Part shown: positions 8,258 to 17,544 of the stretch, one piece after another
How the letters are laid out: every line of letters begins with the position of its first letter
Numbering within the stretch: the stretch's first letter is position 1
Assembly: GCA_001570385.1 (NCBI GenBank)
Contig: BBYL01000048.1
Span: 1 to 37,022, forward strand
Direction of reading: 5' to 3'
DNA from: Microtetraspora glauca
GTDB lineage: Bacteria > Actinomycetota > Actinomycetes > Streptosporangiales > Streptosporangiaceae
Length of the DNA stretch: 37,022 bases
Position numbers and translations under genes: made by a program
The notes under the pieces: model-generated
Seen by the model: the letters and a program-made list of their open reading frames with translations, nothing else
The model's database searches: none
Told to the model about the DNA's origin: nothing

Positions 8258-9889
8258 TCAGGCTGCACGCCGTCGGTCGGCGTCGCGCGGCAGGATGGTG
8301 GCAAGGCTGCGTCGAAGCCGTCTTTCCACGTGCCCGAGACCGGGATTCGCGCCGGACTCCCCCTCGCCACCGCTACGGCGGCCGGAGAACACCGACTCCG
8401 GCACGGCGGCGAACACCGTGTCGGCGACCTCCCGGGTGATCCGGTAGGCGACCTGCTCCCAGGCCAGCAACACGGCTTCCAGCCGTTCGTCATCGAGCCC
8501 GCCCACTCGGCCGAGGACACGGCGGACAACGGGGTCCAGCAGGTGGAGAAGCTGCTCTCCGGGACGCTGGCCCTTGTCCCACGGGATCGGATCCAGCCCG
8601 GCGGCCCGTCGAAGGTCGGAAGACAGGTGGTTGATCGCCCGGGAGAGCTGCTCTGCCTGGTTGGTCATCTCCACGAGCACGCCGTACAGCTCGGCGTCCG
8701 TCTGCAGCGCGGCCACCGGCAACGGGATCAGATCGTGGTAGACGTCGTCGATGACGGCAGACTGGGTGCCGAAGGTGATCCCGAACGCCTCGACCCGCAA
8801 CGGGTAGTCCTCCGGGAGCGCTCCAACGGCACGGAGGTCAGCGGCCTGCTTGAGGAGACTGCTCGTCTCGACCGAGCCGCTCTCCAGGTCGCTTTGGTGG
8901 ACGGCCAGCAGCGCTTCCAGCCCGCGCCAGATCGCTTTCCCCGGTACGTGGCGACGTGGTTTGCGGTCGGCGGCCTTGGACTTCGCGACCGGCTTGTCGT
9001 ACTTCCACGCTGTGTGCGGCTCCCACTCCGGAAGCTCTCGCATGCGGTCCCCCGCCGCGACGATCACGCGCCTGACCCGTACGCCCTGTGGTGTTGGTTC
9101 CGGGACGAGCCGGATGCGGCGGGACTGCCACGTCCACAGCCCAAGCAGCCCATCCGGGTCACCAGCCGGGTCCCAACTCGGCCCCGCCGGGGGGCGCCGC
9201 CACTGCGGGGTGCCGAGCATCGACTCCGGTCCGATGGGCAGGTTCAGCAGCAATGTCTCATACAGCGTGCGGCCGATCGGGAGGAGAACGCCGAGCTGGC
9301 CCAACGGACCTGTGGGGTTCCCCGTCGTCTTGCCGGCTTTGACCTTGTCGTCGCCCCGTGCGCCGGTCTTGATGGCCGCGGTGTCCCAGCTGTGCGCGTG
9401 GACCACCCATCGCGTCGCCTCGGCCGGGGTCAGGGCCGGCGGTTCGGCCTCGTTCCGCGCCCCGAACAGCGGCACGTTGTTGCCGGTGGACTCCGTCGCC
9501 ACCAGCAGCCCCGCGCCCTTGGTCTCTCCGCTGACCGCCTCCAGATTCCCCACCTGCGCGAACGGGGTCTCACCGAACGCTTGAAAGCGGCTTCCATGCT
9601 GCGCCAGGTAGGCCCGGATCCGGTCGCGCTCAGCCTCGTTGAACGTTCCAGCGTCGAAACGCTTTCGCCACTCAGCTCGGTCGGAGGGCACCCCCACGGC
9701 GTCCGCGACGATCGGCAGCAGGACCTGCCTCAGCAGCGCGGGCACCTGCGTCGGAAACTCGACAGCCAGCTCAGCGAAAGTATCCGCCTCGGTGAGAGCT
9801 TTCTCGATCCCTGCCGGAATCAGAGCACCGTCATGTCGCCGCCGTAGCGGCAGCCATTCTTCATGCGCCAGGTCGAACTGCTCTATCAC
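8258..9889 (-). CDS. cse1: Cascade large subunit Cse1 (CasA/Cas8e)
   Basis: A 543-residue protein, within the usual 500-570. It starts MIEQFDLAHEEWLPLRRRHDG (GTG start), the typical Cse1 N-terminus. The mid-region (GALLV-like segment at SGETKGAGLLVATESTGNNVPLF and DTAAIKTGARGDDKVKAGKTTGNPTGPLGQLG) and the C-terminal helical bundle follow family layout. Cse1 recognises the PAM and recruits Cas3. It is the first gene of the Cascade-adaptation operon, and an AT-rich segment with a direct repeat lies upstream. Elsewhere cas3 usually sits directly upstream; here 0.86 kb intervenes. Confidence 0.95.
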   Translation of the reverse strand: MIEQFDLAHEEWLPLRRRHDGALIPAGIEKALTEADTFAELAVEFPTQVPALLRQVLLPIVADAVGVPSDRAEWRKRFDAGTFNEAERDRIRAYLAQHGSRFQAFGETPFAQVGNLEAVSGETKGAGLLVATESTGNNVPLFGARNEAEPPALTPAEATRWVVHAHSWDTAAIKTGARGDDKVKAGKTTGNPTGPLGQLGVLLPIGRTLYETLLLNLPIGPESMLGTPQWRRPPAGPSWDPAGDPDGLLGLWTWQSRRIRLVPEPTPQGVRVRRVIVAAGDRMRELPEWEPHTAWKYDKPVAKSKAADRKPRRHVPGKAIWRGLEALLAVHQSDLESGSVETSSLLKQAADLRAVGALPEDYPLRVEAFGITFGTQSAVIDDVYHDLIPLPVAALQTDAELYGVLVEMTNQAEQLSRAINHLSSDLRRAAGLDPIPWDKGQRPGEQLLHLLDPVVRRVLGRVGGLDDERLEAVLLAWEQVAYRITREVADTVFAAVPESVFSGRRSGGEGESGANPGLGHVERRLRRSLATILPRDADRRRAA

Positions 9890-10017
9890 GGCCTGCCTCA
9901 GGGGGAAGTGGCATATCAGAGAACGAAGTCAGGTGCGAGGGTAGGGGTGCCCACCGACATTTTCCGGCCTGCGGATATTTTCCAGACCGAATCGCACCAT
10001 TTTGGGCGGACATGCCA
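9890..10017 (-). promoter_or_regulatory. Upstream region of cse1 with a 12-bp direct repeat
   Basis: This 128-bp gap is noticeably AT-richer than its surroundings. On the plus strand it contains CCGACATTTTCC (9954-9965) and CGGATATTTTCC (9972-9983), a 12-bp near-repeat with an 18-bp period, 65-95 bases upstream of the cse1 start codon. Such an arrangement suits an operator or a promoter with a regulator site for the Cascade operon. No clear -10/-35 pair could be assigned. Confidence 0.4.
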
Positions 10018-10347
10018 TTAGCGAGTGGAGTGAAGGTGAAGCGCCAAGATAGTCGAGGCCGTCTTCAAGATCTCAGTCAGCCTGCGCACCTCCGACTCCA
10101 GTTGGCCGATGCGTCGCGCGTCCGCGCCCACAGTCCCCGGCTGGGCGGAGGCGTTGATACGGGCATCGCGGTACCAGGCCCGCACGGATGATGGACTGAC
10201 ACCGAGCTGGCGTGCCACCTGAGCCACCGCACCATACGGCGTTCCGGATCTGTTGGCTTCATCTTGGATCATTCGGACAGCCAGTGCTTTTAGTTGCATC
10301 GGGTAGCGGCGGCGAGAGGAGTTCAATAAAGGTGACCGATCGGACAT
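10018..10347 (-). CDS. IS3-family orfA-like helix-turn-helix protein, solo
   Basis: A 109-residue protein starting MSDRSPLLNSSRRRYPMQL, with a ribosome-binding-like GGGAG upstream. The core (YPMQLKALAVRMIQDEAN, VAQVARQLGVSPSSVRAWYR, then a leucine-zipper-like RRIGQLESEVRRLTEIL) is the orfA pattern of IS3 transposases: an HTH for end binding followed by a coiled coil. No orfB follows; the stop is directly followed by the cse1 promoter region. The C-terminal end (KTASTILALHLHSTR) departs from the usual KTASAFFAAEL. It may be an IS remnant that separated cas3 from Cascade, or an HTH domain kept as a local regulator. I favour a remnant, with an intact reading frame. Confidence 0.6.
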   Translation of the reverse strand: MSDRSPLLNSSRRRYPMQLKALAVRMIQDEANRSGTPYGAVAQVARQLGVSPSSVRAWYRDARINASAQPGTVGADARRIGQLESEVRRLTEILKTASTILALHLHSTR

Positions 10348-10546
10348 GAGCTCCCTACCCTTCGCGTAGAACTCTGGATTTGAGAATGCGATACGACCTG
10401 CGTGGTTCCACCTGCTGGTTCGCCCGGGGAATTTATCAGGGTGCGTGATCACCTGCAGGGAATCCGAGATTTCGGCCGTCATCATGCGGGTCGCATGGCG
10501 ATGATGGTTCACTGACTCCGCCAGGGCGCGCAGAGGCGGAGCGTTC

Positions 10547-10622
10547 ATCGGCCCCGAAGGCGGGGATGATCCAGCGATGCGCCCAGCGTGCGCCGTAGGC
10601 CCCGCACATGCGGGGATCACCA
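10547..10622 (+). CRISPR. Two degenerate CRISPR-repeat-like units inside the cas operon
   Basis: Unit 1 (10547-10572) reads ATCGGCCCCG, 3 bases, then GCGGGGATGATCC. Unit 2 (10595-10621) reads GTAGGCCCCG, CACAT, then GCGGGGATCACC. Both match the array 2 repeat in the two stem arms and most of the 3' handle, with the loop altered or shortened. The gap between them is 22 nt (AGCGATGCGCCCAGCGTGCGCC), itself a direct repeat of AGCG(A)TGCGCC. Further copies at 61-base steps are absent. The units are oriented like array 2, against the cas genes. The rest of the 10348-10749 interval shows no gene. It may be a dead mini-array or a crRNA-like regulatory guide of the kind described as CreA/CreR in other type I systems; the latter is inference. 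Confidence 0.65.
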
Positions 10623-10749
10623 GTGAGGTGTCACGGCTACCCACGGTTCGCTGGCGCACCCAATGCCCGGGCCGCGCCCGCCGGTCGCTTCGCGCTGGAG
10701 TTGCGACCTGCCTGGGCAGTTCTGTGGGCCCCTTGAGCCTTGGGTGCAA

Positions 10750-13623
10750 CTACTGGCTGGCCTTGCTAGTCACCAGCCCGAGATCGATGTCGTAGCGAAC
10801 GATGAATCTGCCCAGGCTTGCCTGGCCTTGGGCATCGAGTTTCAGGGCCCGGCTGTAGCGGAGCCATGGATGCCCTCGCCAGCCCTCCAGCGGCTGGAGT
10901 TCGCTCTCTGCCGCCTCGGTGAGCTTGGTTGGGAGGCGGACCGTGCCGCCGAGAACCTCATCAACCAGTGGAACCGGCACCTCACCGTTGATTCCAAGGC
11001 GTCTCCCCGTCCACGAGGCATAGCCGTCCTCAGCCTCGTGGACGATGATGACCTCGACACTGGGCTCTCCGTCGCGGACGATGGCGTGGACGATCTCTTC
11101 AGTACCTTTGGTCTCCGCGTAGTGGAGGCCCTCCAATGTCTTGTTCTCGTGCTCTTTGAAGCGGGTAAGCAGGAACTTTTCGGCGCTTTTAGCGCGAGCC
11201 CGCTGCTCTTCATCCCACTCGGCAAACGCCGCCTGTTCAGCCTCCGCCCATGCTTCCGGTACGACCGTCTGCTCGCCGTAGACAGCCGCGACCAGAGCGG
11301 GGACCTGGCCGGGGATCTCCCAATGCTGCTTGTCGGCCGCGCATACGAGTGCCGCCGTTCGCAGCAGCAGGTAGCGGCCGTAGATCGCTTCGCTGGCCGG
11401 GAGAATCCAGGGCGCGCGTGTGTTGGAAGGACCGAATCCGGTGACCACGACGCAGGGTTCACGGACTCGCGCGGGGCGCGGAACGCCGTCATGGCGATGG
11501 AGCCGGCCGATCCGCTGGAGGAGCAGGTCGATCGGGGCCAGATCAGTGATTAGAAGGTCGGCGTCAACGTCGAACGACTGTTCCGCGAGCTGTGTGGCAA
11601 CCAGGATGGTGCGCGATCGGGGATCGGTGGCTGGCCCAAGCCGGGCCAGCGCGATCTCCGTTCTGTCTGCTCGATGGGCGGCATGTAACCGCCCGTGCAA
11701 GAGGGAGACGTCCTTGCCGAAATGGGCCCGCAGTTCCTGGTAAGTGTCCTGCGCACGGTCAACGGTGTTGCGGATGACCAGGGCGCAGCCACCATCTCTC
11801 AGACGGTCGGCCAGGAGCCCGACGATATCAGCATGCGTGCCGCTCGTCGGCTCGGATGTCGCCTTCGGGGATTCGGGGAGCACCTCGACCCGTACGTTGA
11901 GATCCTCGCGCCAGGACGCGCAGTGGTCCACAAGCGCATGCGGCTCCGCCTCGTCGAACCAGACCGCGGTGACGTTCGGGTAGCCACCGGGGGTAGGCAG
12001 GTCGAGTGGCGGAGGCTCCTCACGCGAAGAAGCACCGGCGAGGTAGGCATCGACTAGGGCACGCCGTTGCGCGGGCGGCAAGGTCGCGGAAAGCAACATG
12101 ACCGGGACACGCGCCTGCCCCAACCAGCGCAGTCCTTCCAGCAGGAACTGGGACATGTAGACATCGGCGGCATGCACCTCATCCAAGATCACGACCTTAC
12201 CCGCGAGCCCGGCCATCCGCAGCATCACATGCTTGGTGCGGGTCGCGGCGAACAGCAGCTGATCGATCGTTCCCACAACCAACGGGGTCAAGAGGCCGCG
12301 TTTGCTGCCGAGGAACCATTCCGCAGGGGCTCGCCGCTCGGGAACCTCATCGGTGCCATACGAAGACATCCCATACAGAGCGTCCTCGTCGACCGTCCCA
12401 TAAATGTCGTCAGGGTTCTCACCCGCCTCGGCCAGGAGTTCCTGCCATTCCCGGTTGAACCGGCGCTTGCCATGCAGCAGCGCGACCTGCGACTCCAGTC
12501 CGCGTGACACTTTTCCCGCCCAGGCGCGTACCTGAGAGAAGATCGGGTCGCTGGTCGCCTGGGTCGGCATGCCGACGAACACCCCGTCTGCCCCGAAGCG
12601 TGCGGACAGGATCTCCGCGGCCATCAAAGCGGCCTTGGTCTTGCCCTCCCCCATTGGCGCTTCGACGATCACAAGACCAGGGCCTGCCATGTGCCGCGCG
12701 GCATTCATCACCAATTCCTGCGAAGGACGCAGGCCATGCCCGAAACGGTCACGGAACGCCTCGGGCCCAGGAACATCCAGCCGTCCCCAGCCGCCGCGCA
12801 GTCCCAGCTTCTTCCAGGCATCAGCGGCCCGCTCGCGGGACGCCGACAGGCTCACATCCCGCAGATCATCCACCCCGGCGAAATAGCGTTCGTCGCTGGC
12901 GATCCAGTCGGCTATCACCACCAGACCGCTCAGATACAGCTGATCGGCCCGGCTCGGCACCCGCACAGGCTGAACGTCCTTCAGGTCGTCGAACCCCAAC
13001 TGGCGTGTGAAGACTTCGACTACCGCCGACTGGATCCGGCGCCATTCGGGGCCTTTGCCGTGCAGATGACCCCGGGCGCGGACGGGTTCGATCAATTCCC
13101 CCGAAGAGGGGAACTTCCCGTGGTGTCCGGCGACCAATGGCCATATCCATGAAATCTGATCATCGGGCCATCCGGCTCCGCGTAACACATCTCGGATGAG
13201 CTTTCCGCCGGCTCGGTCATGCCGCCAGCGCTGCTGCCCCGTGGACGTCCAGGTGAGCCCTGCTCGTCGGACGGCCTGCGCCCCCGCCTCGTCCATCTGC
13301 TGGAACGCCGGGGTGGCCTTCCCGCAGTCGTGAATGCCGCACACCCAGGTGAAGAAGCGGCGCCCCCGCTCAGGATCCCCAGCCACCTCCTCCAGCAGCG
13401 CCTTTGTGGACGGGGCGAGGTATCGATCCCAGATCTGCTCAGCCACCGCAGCGGTGTCGAGGAGATGGCATAGCAACAGATTCATGCGTCCCGCTGCCTT
13501 CGCAGCCGATTTTCCCCACAAGGCGCCCAATTGCCGCACCAGGTCCGGATCGCTGGGGAATCCGAGCTCGTACTCTTCCAAGATCGCCTCCTCGACGTCG
13601 TCTACCAGCACGCTAGAAGCCAT
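10750..13623 (-). CDS. cas3: CRISPR-associated nuclease-helicase Cas3, type I-E
   Basis: About 957 residues. The N-terminal HD nuclease carries H53 (LLCHLLDT), H98-D99 (GIHDCGK), RHDRAGG, AGHHGKF and the later ADW(I)ASDE. The SF2 helicase follows with Walker A (APMGEGKTKAA, about residue 325), the DEVH box in ILDEVHAADVYM, SATLP (motif III) and a C-terminal second RecA domain with QLAEQSFDVDADLLITDLAP and QRIGRLHRH (motif VI). All catalytic motifs appear intact, so it should unwind and degrade Cascade-marked DNA. The ATG at 13623 is preferred over an in-frame TTG at 13632. It is divergent from array 2, sharing a 112-bp gap. Confidence 0.97.
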   Translation of the reverse strand: MASSVLVDDVEEAILEEYELGFPSDPDLVRQLGALWGKSAAKAAGRMNLLLCHLLDTAAVAEQIWDRYLAPSTKALLEEVAGDPERGRRFFTWVCGIHDCGKATPAFQQMDEAGAQAVRRAGLTWTSTGQQRWRHDRAGGKLIRDVLRGAGWPDDQISWIWPLVAGHHGKFPSSGELIEPVRARGHLHGKGPEWRRIQSAVVEVFTRQLGFDDLKDVQPVRVPSRADQLYLSGLVVIADWIASDERYFAGVDDLRDVSLSASRERAADAWKKLGLRGGWGRLDVPGPEAFRDRFGHGLRPSQELVMNAARHMAGPGLVIVEAPMGEGKTKAALMAAEILSARFGADGVFVGMPTQATSDPIFSQVRAWAGKVSRGLESQVALLHGKRRFNREWQELLAEAGENPDDIYGTVDEDALYGMSSYGTDEVPERRAPAEWFLGSKRGLLTPLVVGTIDQLLFAATRTKHVMLRMAGLAGKVVILDEVHAADVYMSQFLLEGLRWLGQARVPVMLLSATLPPAQRRALVDAYLAGASSREEPPPLDLPTPGGYPNVTAVWFDEAEPHALVDHCASWREDLNVRVEVLPESPKATSEPTSGTHADIVGLLADRLRDGGCALVIRNTVDRAQDTYQELRAHFGKDVSLLHGRLHAAHRADRTEIALARLGPATDPRSRTILVATQLAEQSFDVDADLLITDLAPIDLLLQRIGRLHRHDGVPRPARVREPCVVVTGFGPSNTRAPWILPASEAIYGRYLLLRTAALVCAADKQHWEIPGQVPALVAAVYGEQTVVPEAWAEAEQAAFAEWDEEQRARAKSAEKFLLTRFKEHENKTLEGLHYAETKGTEEIVHAIVRDGEPSVEVIIVHEAEDGYASWTGRRLGINGEVPVPLVDEVLGGTVRLPTKLTEAAESELQPLEGWRGHPWLRYSRALKLDAQGQASLGRFIVRYDIDLGLVTSKASQ

Positions 13624-13735
13624 CGCCGACAAAATGTAGGGAATCCTGTTATAGGGTCAGCGCGAGATTTGCAGTCCGAAAAACGAACCGAATGAAAAAC
13701 GGCGTCTAGACCAGCAAACCTCGAGGTCAGCAAGT
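13624..13735 (+). promoter_or_regulatory. Leader of array 2 and cas3 upstream region
   Basis: This AT-rich gap lies between divergent cas3 and array 2. On the plus strand ACCGAATGAA (13687-13696) is followed after exactly 30 bases by TCAGCAAGTG (13727-13736), ending on the first base of the first repeat. The same pair at the same spacing precedes array 1. TTATAGGG around 13650 could serve as a -10 for the array, and its complement TATAAC for cas3, but neither has a clear -35. Confidence 0.7.
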
Positions 13736-16700
13736 GTCGGCCCCGCGCCTGCGGGGATGCTCCGTTCGGACAGCAGGGTGTCCAGGACACGACCAGGTCG
13801 GCCCCGCGCCTGCGGGGATGCTCCCTCCGTGACGATCGTGCCGTACGCGGCGACAACGTCGGCCCCGCGCCTGCGGGGATGCTCCGCCAAGAAGGGCGGC
13901 CGAGCATGAGCTACGACCGTCGGCCCCGCGCCTGCGGGGATGCTCCCGGCCGTCACGACGACGAGGACGCTACCGATGAGTCGGCCCCGCGCCTGCGGGG
14001 ATGCTCCTCCGCACGGTCCTGGATCGCGTTGCCCGAGTAGGTCGGCCCCGCGCCTGCGGGGATGCTCCCGTCATCCCTGAGGCGATCTCCCGCGCCGCCT
14101 AGTCGGCCCCGCGCCTGCGGGGATGCTCCTGTCTCCGGGCTCAGTGGGTCCGGGGGGCGGAAGTCGGCCCCGCGCCTGCGGGGATGCTCCGTACCTGGAG
14201 GACCTGGCCGGCATCGCCAGGGCGTCGGCCCCGCGCCTGCGGGGATGCTCCTGCCGGTCTGGCAGAGCTGGTGCGAGGGGAGGAGTCGGCCCCGCGCCTG
14301 CGGGGATGCTCCCCGCTCATCCTCGGTGAGGTTGTCCCATTCGACGTCGGCCCCGCGCCTGCGGGGATGCTCCGATCTGCTTGCTGTGGAAAGCGGTGGT
14401 GCCGACGTCGGCCCCGCGCCTGCGGGGATGCTCCGACATACGTGGCGCCTGGCTTCCATGTGGTGACGTCGGCCCCGCGCCTGCGGGGATGCTCCGTTGC
14501 CGCTCGCGTTCGCGCCGACCGCCGGTGCGTCGGCCCCGCGCCTGCGGGGATGCTCCGGGTGGCGGAGTATTCAGGTAGTTAGTTCAAGTGTCGGCCCCGC
14601 GCCTGCGGGGATGCTCCCTCCGTACGGCCGCCGCCGAGCTCCGGGAGACCGTCGGCCCCGCGCCTGCGGGGATGCTCCGCCCAGCGCCGCCGAGATGCTC
14701 GAACTCGTCCAGTCGGCCCCGCGCCTGCGGGGATGCTCCCTGCACCTTGCCGTCCGCGAGGATCAGGATCATGTCGGCCCCGCGCCTGCGGGGATGCTCC
14801 TGCTGCTTGTTGATCCGGTCCACCTCGGCGCAGGTCGGCCCCGCGCCTGCGGGGATGCTCCCTTCTTGTCGCTCATCGGGCCACCGCCTCGGCCGTCGGC
14901 CCCGCGCCTGCGGGGATGCTCCCTGGACGACTACTCGATCAGCGACTACTGAACCGTCGGCCCCGCGCCTGCGGGGATGCTCCCCGGTCCGGCCCCATGC
15001 CGCCCACGCGTACGGCGTCGGCCCCGCGCCTGCGGGGATGCTCCTCGGCTGCCCGGCTCCCCGAGCAGTGACGAAACGTCGGCCCCGCGCCTGCGGGGAT
15101 GCTCCTCGGTCGGCGCGGGCGTCTCTGCCGGTGACGACGTCGGCCCCGCGCCTGCGGGGATGCTCCTACCACGGCGGAGGAGTTCCGGGAGGCGTAGACG
15201 TCGGCCCCGCGCCTGCGGGGATGCTCCTGCCCGTGTGACGATCCTGGCCGCCTACGCGGAGTCGGCCCCGCGCCTGCGGGGATGCTCCCGAGCGCTGGCC
15301 CCGCATCATGTGGGTCAGTTCGTCGGCCCCGCGCCTGCGGGGATGCTCCCCGAGCTGCGGCACGGCGACCCCGCATCCCTGAGGTCGGCCCCGCGCCTGC
15401 GGGGATGCTCCCCCCGCAGCTTCTCTGCGTCGGGGGTGTCGCCGTCGGCCCCGCGCCTGCGGGGATGCTCCCGTCAACGACGAGTACATGCCCCTGGCCG
15501 AGGCGTCGGCCCCGCGCCTGCGGGGATGCTCCCACCCTGGTCCCCCTGTCATCGGTGAGGTTGGCGGTCGGCCCCGCGCCTGCGGGGATGCTCCCGGATA
15601 GGAGGTGATCGGGATGACGTGGCTGAAGTCGGCCCCGCGCCTGCGGGGATGCTCCGAGGCTGCCGTACCGCGAGCGCGTCGGCGCCGGGTCGGCCCCGCG
15701 CCTGCGGGGATGCTCCCGGCGCCGGGGTTGGCACCACTGATCGAGGATCGTCGGCCCCGCGCCTGCGGGGATGCTCCGTAGTTCTGGCTGCCGCCGTCCT
15801 TGCGGAATCCGTCGGCCCCGCGCCTGCGGGGATGCTCCCGCCAGCGGATCCTCGATCGCGAGCGGCCACCCGTCGGCCCCGCGCCTGCGGGGATGCTCCC
15901 AGTACGGGCGTCGTCAGCGCCGCTATCTCACTGTCGGCCCCGCGCCTGCGGGGATGCTCCTCACCATCACCCGGGGCCGGGAGGACAACCAGGGTCGGCC
16001 CCGCGCCTGCGGGGATGCTCCTAGACGCAGGGCCACAGGCGAGGGCACCAGAGGTCGGCCCCGCGCCTGCGGGGATGCTCCTGATGCCTTAAGGTCCTTC
16101 TCTGCCCTGCTCGCGTCGGCCCCGCGCCTGCGGGGATGCTCCGGCGGCCTCGCGTACGGCATGGCGATGACCGTGGTCGGCCCCGCGCCTGCGGGGATGC
16201 TCCCGTCGCCTTGTACGGCGTCACCCGAAGCACGGGGTCGGCCCCGCGCCTGCGGGGATGCTCCTTGCGGTCTATGCGGTCGAGCGCGGGCGGTCGAGTC
16301 GGCCCCGCGCCTGCGGGGATGCTCCTCCTGAGGGCCGGATCTTCTACGCAGCCAACGCGTCGGCCCCGCGCCTGCGGGGATGCTCCTCGTCAAGACGTTC
16401 GAGGCGCGGATGGCGCAGAGTCGGCCCCGCGCCTGCGGGGATGCTCCCCCTTTCTGTTGTTCGCGTGACGGGGTGGGATTGTCGGCCCCGCGCCTGCGGG
16501 GATGCTCCGTCCAACAGCACGGCGCTCATCCTGGTCATCCTGTCGGCCCCGCGCCTGCGGGGATGCTCCCACGATCTGGCCGCCCGTCCTCACCACGGCG
16601 ACGTCGGCCCCGCGCCTGCGGGGATGCTCCGCGGCAGTTCTCCGCCGTACCTGCTGGGGCACTGTCGACCCCGCGCCTGCGGGGATGCTCCCGAGGACGA

Positions 16701-17418
16701 CATCATCCGCCTGGTCGTGCAGGCGTCGGCCCCGCGCCTGCGGGGATGCTCCTCGAAACTCACGGACTCTGTAGCGGCCCCGAGAGTCGGCCCCGCGCCT
16801 GCGGGGATGCTCCCCGGACGGCATCGAGGATTTCGCGCGTCAGCTCGTCGGCCCCGCACCCGCGGGGATGCTCCGGGCTTCGGGTTGCGGGTGGTCATGG
16901 ACTAAGAGTCGGCCCCGCGCCCGCGGGGATGCTCCGCCGTCTTGCGCCTTAAAACGGAAGGGTTCGTCGTCGGCCCCGCGCCCGCGCGGGGATGCTCCCT
17001 CCATTGACGTTCGCGCCGATGTTGCCGTGGCGTCGGCCCCGCGCCCGCGGGGATGCTCCGCCCTGGTTGTCCCGCCAGCAGTCCAGCCGCAGGTCGGCCC
17101 CGCGCCCGCGGGGATGCTCCCGACCGGACGGGCCCTTGATCAGGAATCGAGGTGTCGGCCCCGCGCCTGCGGGGATGTTCCCAGGCCGGTGAACACCGTG
17201 GCGTGCGCGTACCGGTCGGCCCCGCGCCTGCGGGGATGCTCCATTTGAGGGCCAGGCCGCGCTGGTGATCGGCTTGTCGGCCCCGCGCCCGCGGGGATGC
17301 TCCGTTCCCTGCACCTCCAGGCAGGAGGACTGGACGTCATCCCTGCCCCCACGGGGATGCTCCGCTCGACATCTCCCATGAGCAGGCTAAGTTCGCGTCG
17401 GCCCCATGCGGGAAGATC
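13736..17418 (+). CRISPR. Type I-E CRISPR array 2, 60 repeats plus a decayed last unit
   Basis: Repeats of 28 nt start at 13736 and recur every 61 bases (a few at 60, 62 or 63) to 17336; a fragment at 17397 ends the array. The repeat starts GTCGGCCCCGCG, has a GCCT loop, and ends GGGGATGCTCC. The conserved leader is on the left and degeneration on the right (16847 onwards: CCCGCGGGG loops, a 30-nt repeat at 16969, a handle change at 17154, a poor match at 17336), so the array is read rightward. There are about 60 spacers, mostly 33 nt. Frames translated through it (Pro/Arg/Gly-rich) are artefacts. No spacer was seen to match another part of the window convincingly. Confidence 0.98.
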
Positions 17419-17422
17419 AACA

Positions 17423-17442
17423 GTGTGCCCACGTGGGCACAC
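17423..17442. repeat. 20-bp perfect palindrome at the trailer of array 2
   Basis: GTGTGCCCAC followed by its exact reverse complement, centred at 17432/17433, immediately after the decayed last repeat. As RNA it gives an 8-bp stem with an ACGU loop, which could end or protect the pre-crRNA. As DNA it could bind a dimeric protein. No T-tract follows. Confidence 0.55.
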
Positions 17443-17544
17443 CACTCCGGCAAGACTGAGGCGAAGGCCGCTGAACCCGGCACAAGGCCATGGTCATGAA
17501 CTGCCGAAAGACCAAACCCCCAGGTGAGAACCTTGTTACCGGTC

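Noticed and set aside
10571..10582. 12-base identity (CCAGCGATGCGC) between the mini-CRISPR spacer start and the IS3 fragments at 19475-19486 and 17965-17976
   Set aside because: Only 10 of these bases belong to the spacer, the rest of the spacer does not match, and a chance hit is likely in GC-rich DNA. Not taken as targeting.
10018..10749. Full 243-residue frame upstream-extended from the IS3 orfA
   Set aside because: The first 134 residues run through the CRISPR-like units and have no family features; the ATG at 10347 with a ribosome-binding site is the sensible start.
13657..17445. Long open frames across array 2
   Set aside because: Same reason: periodic CRISPR repeats translate into repetitive RPRACGDAP-type peptides.
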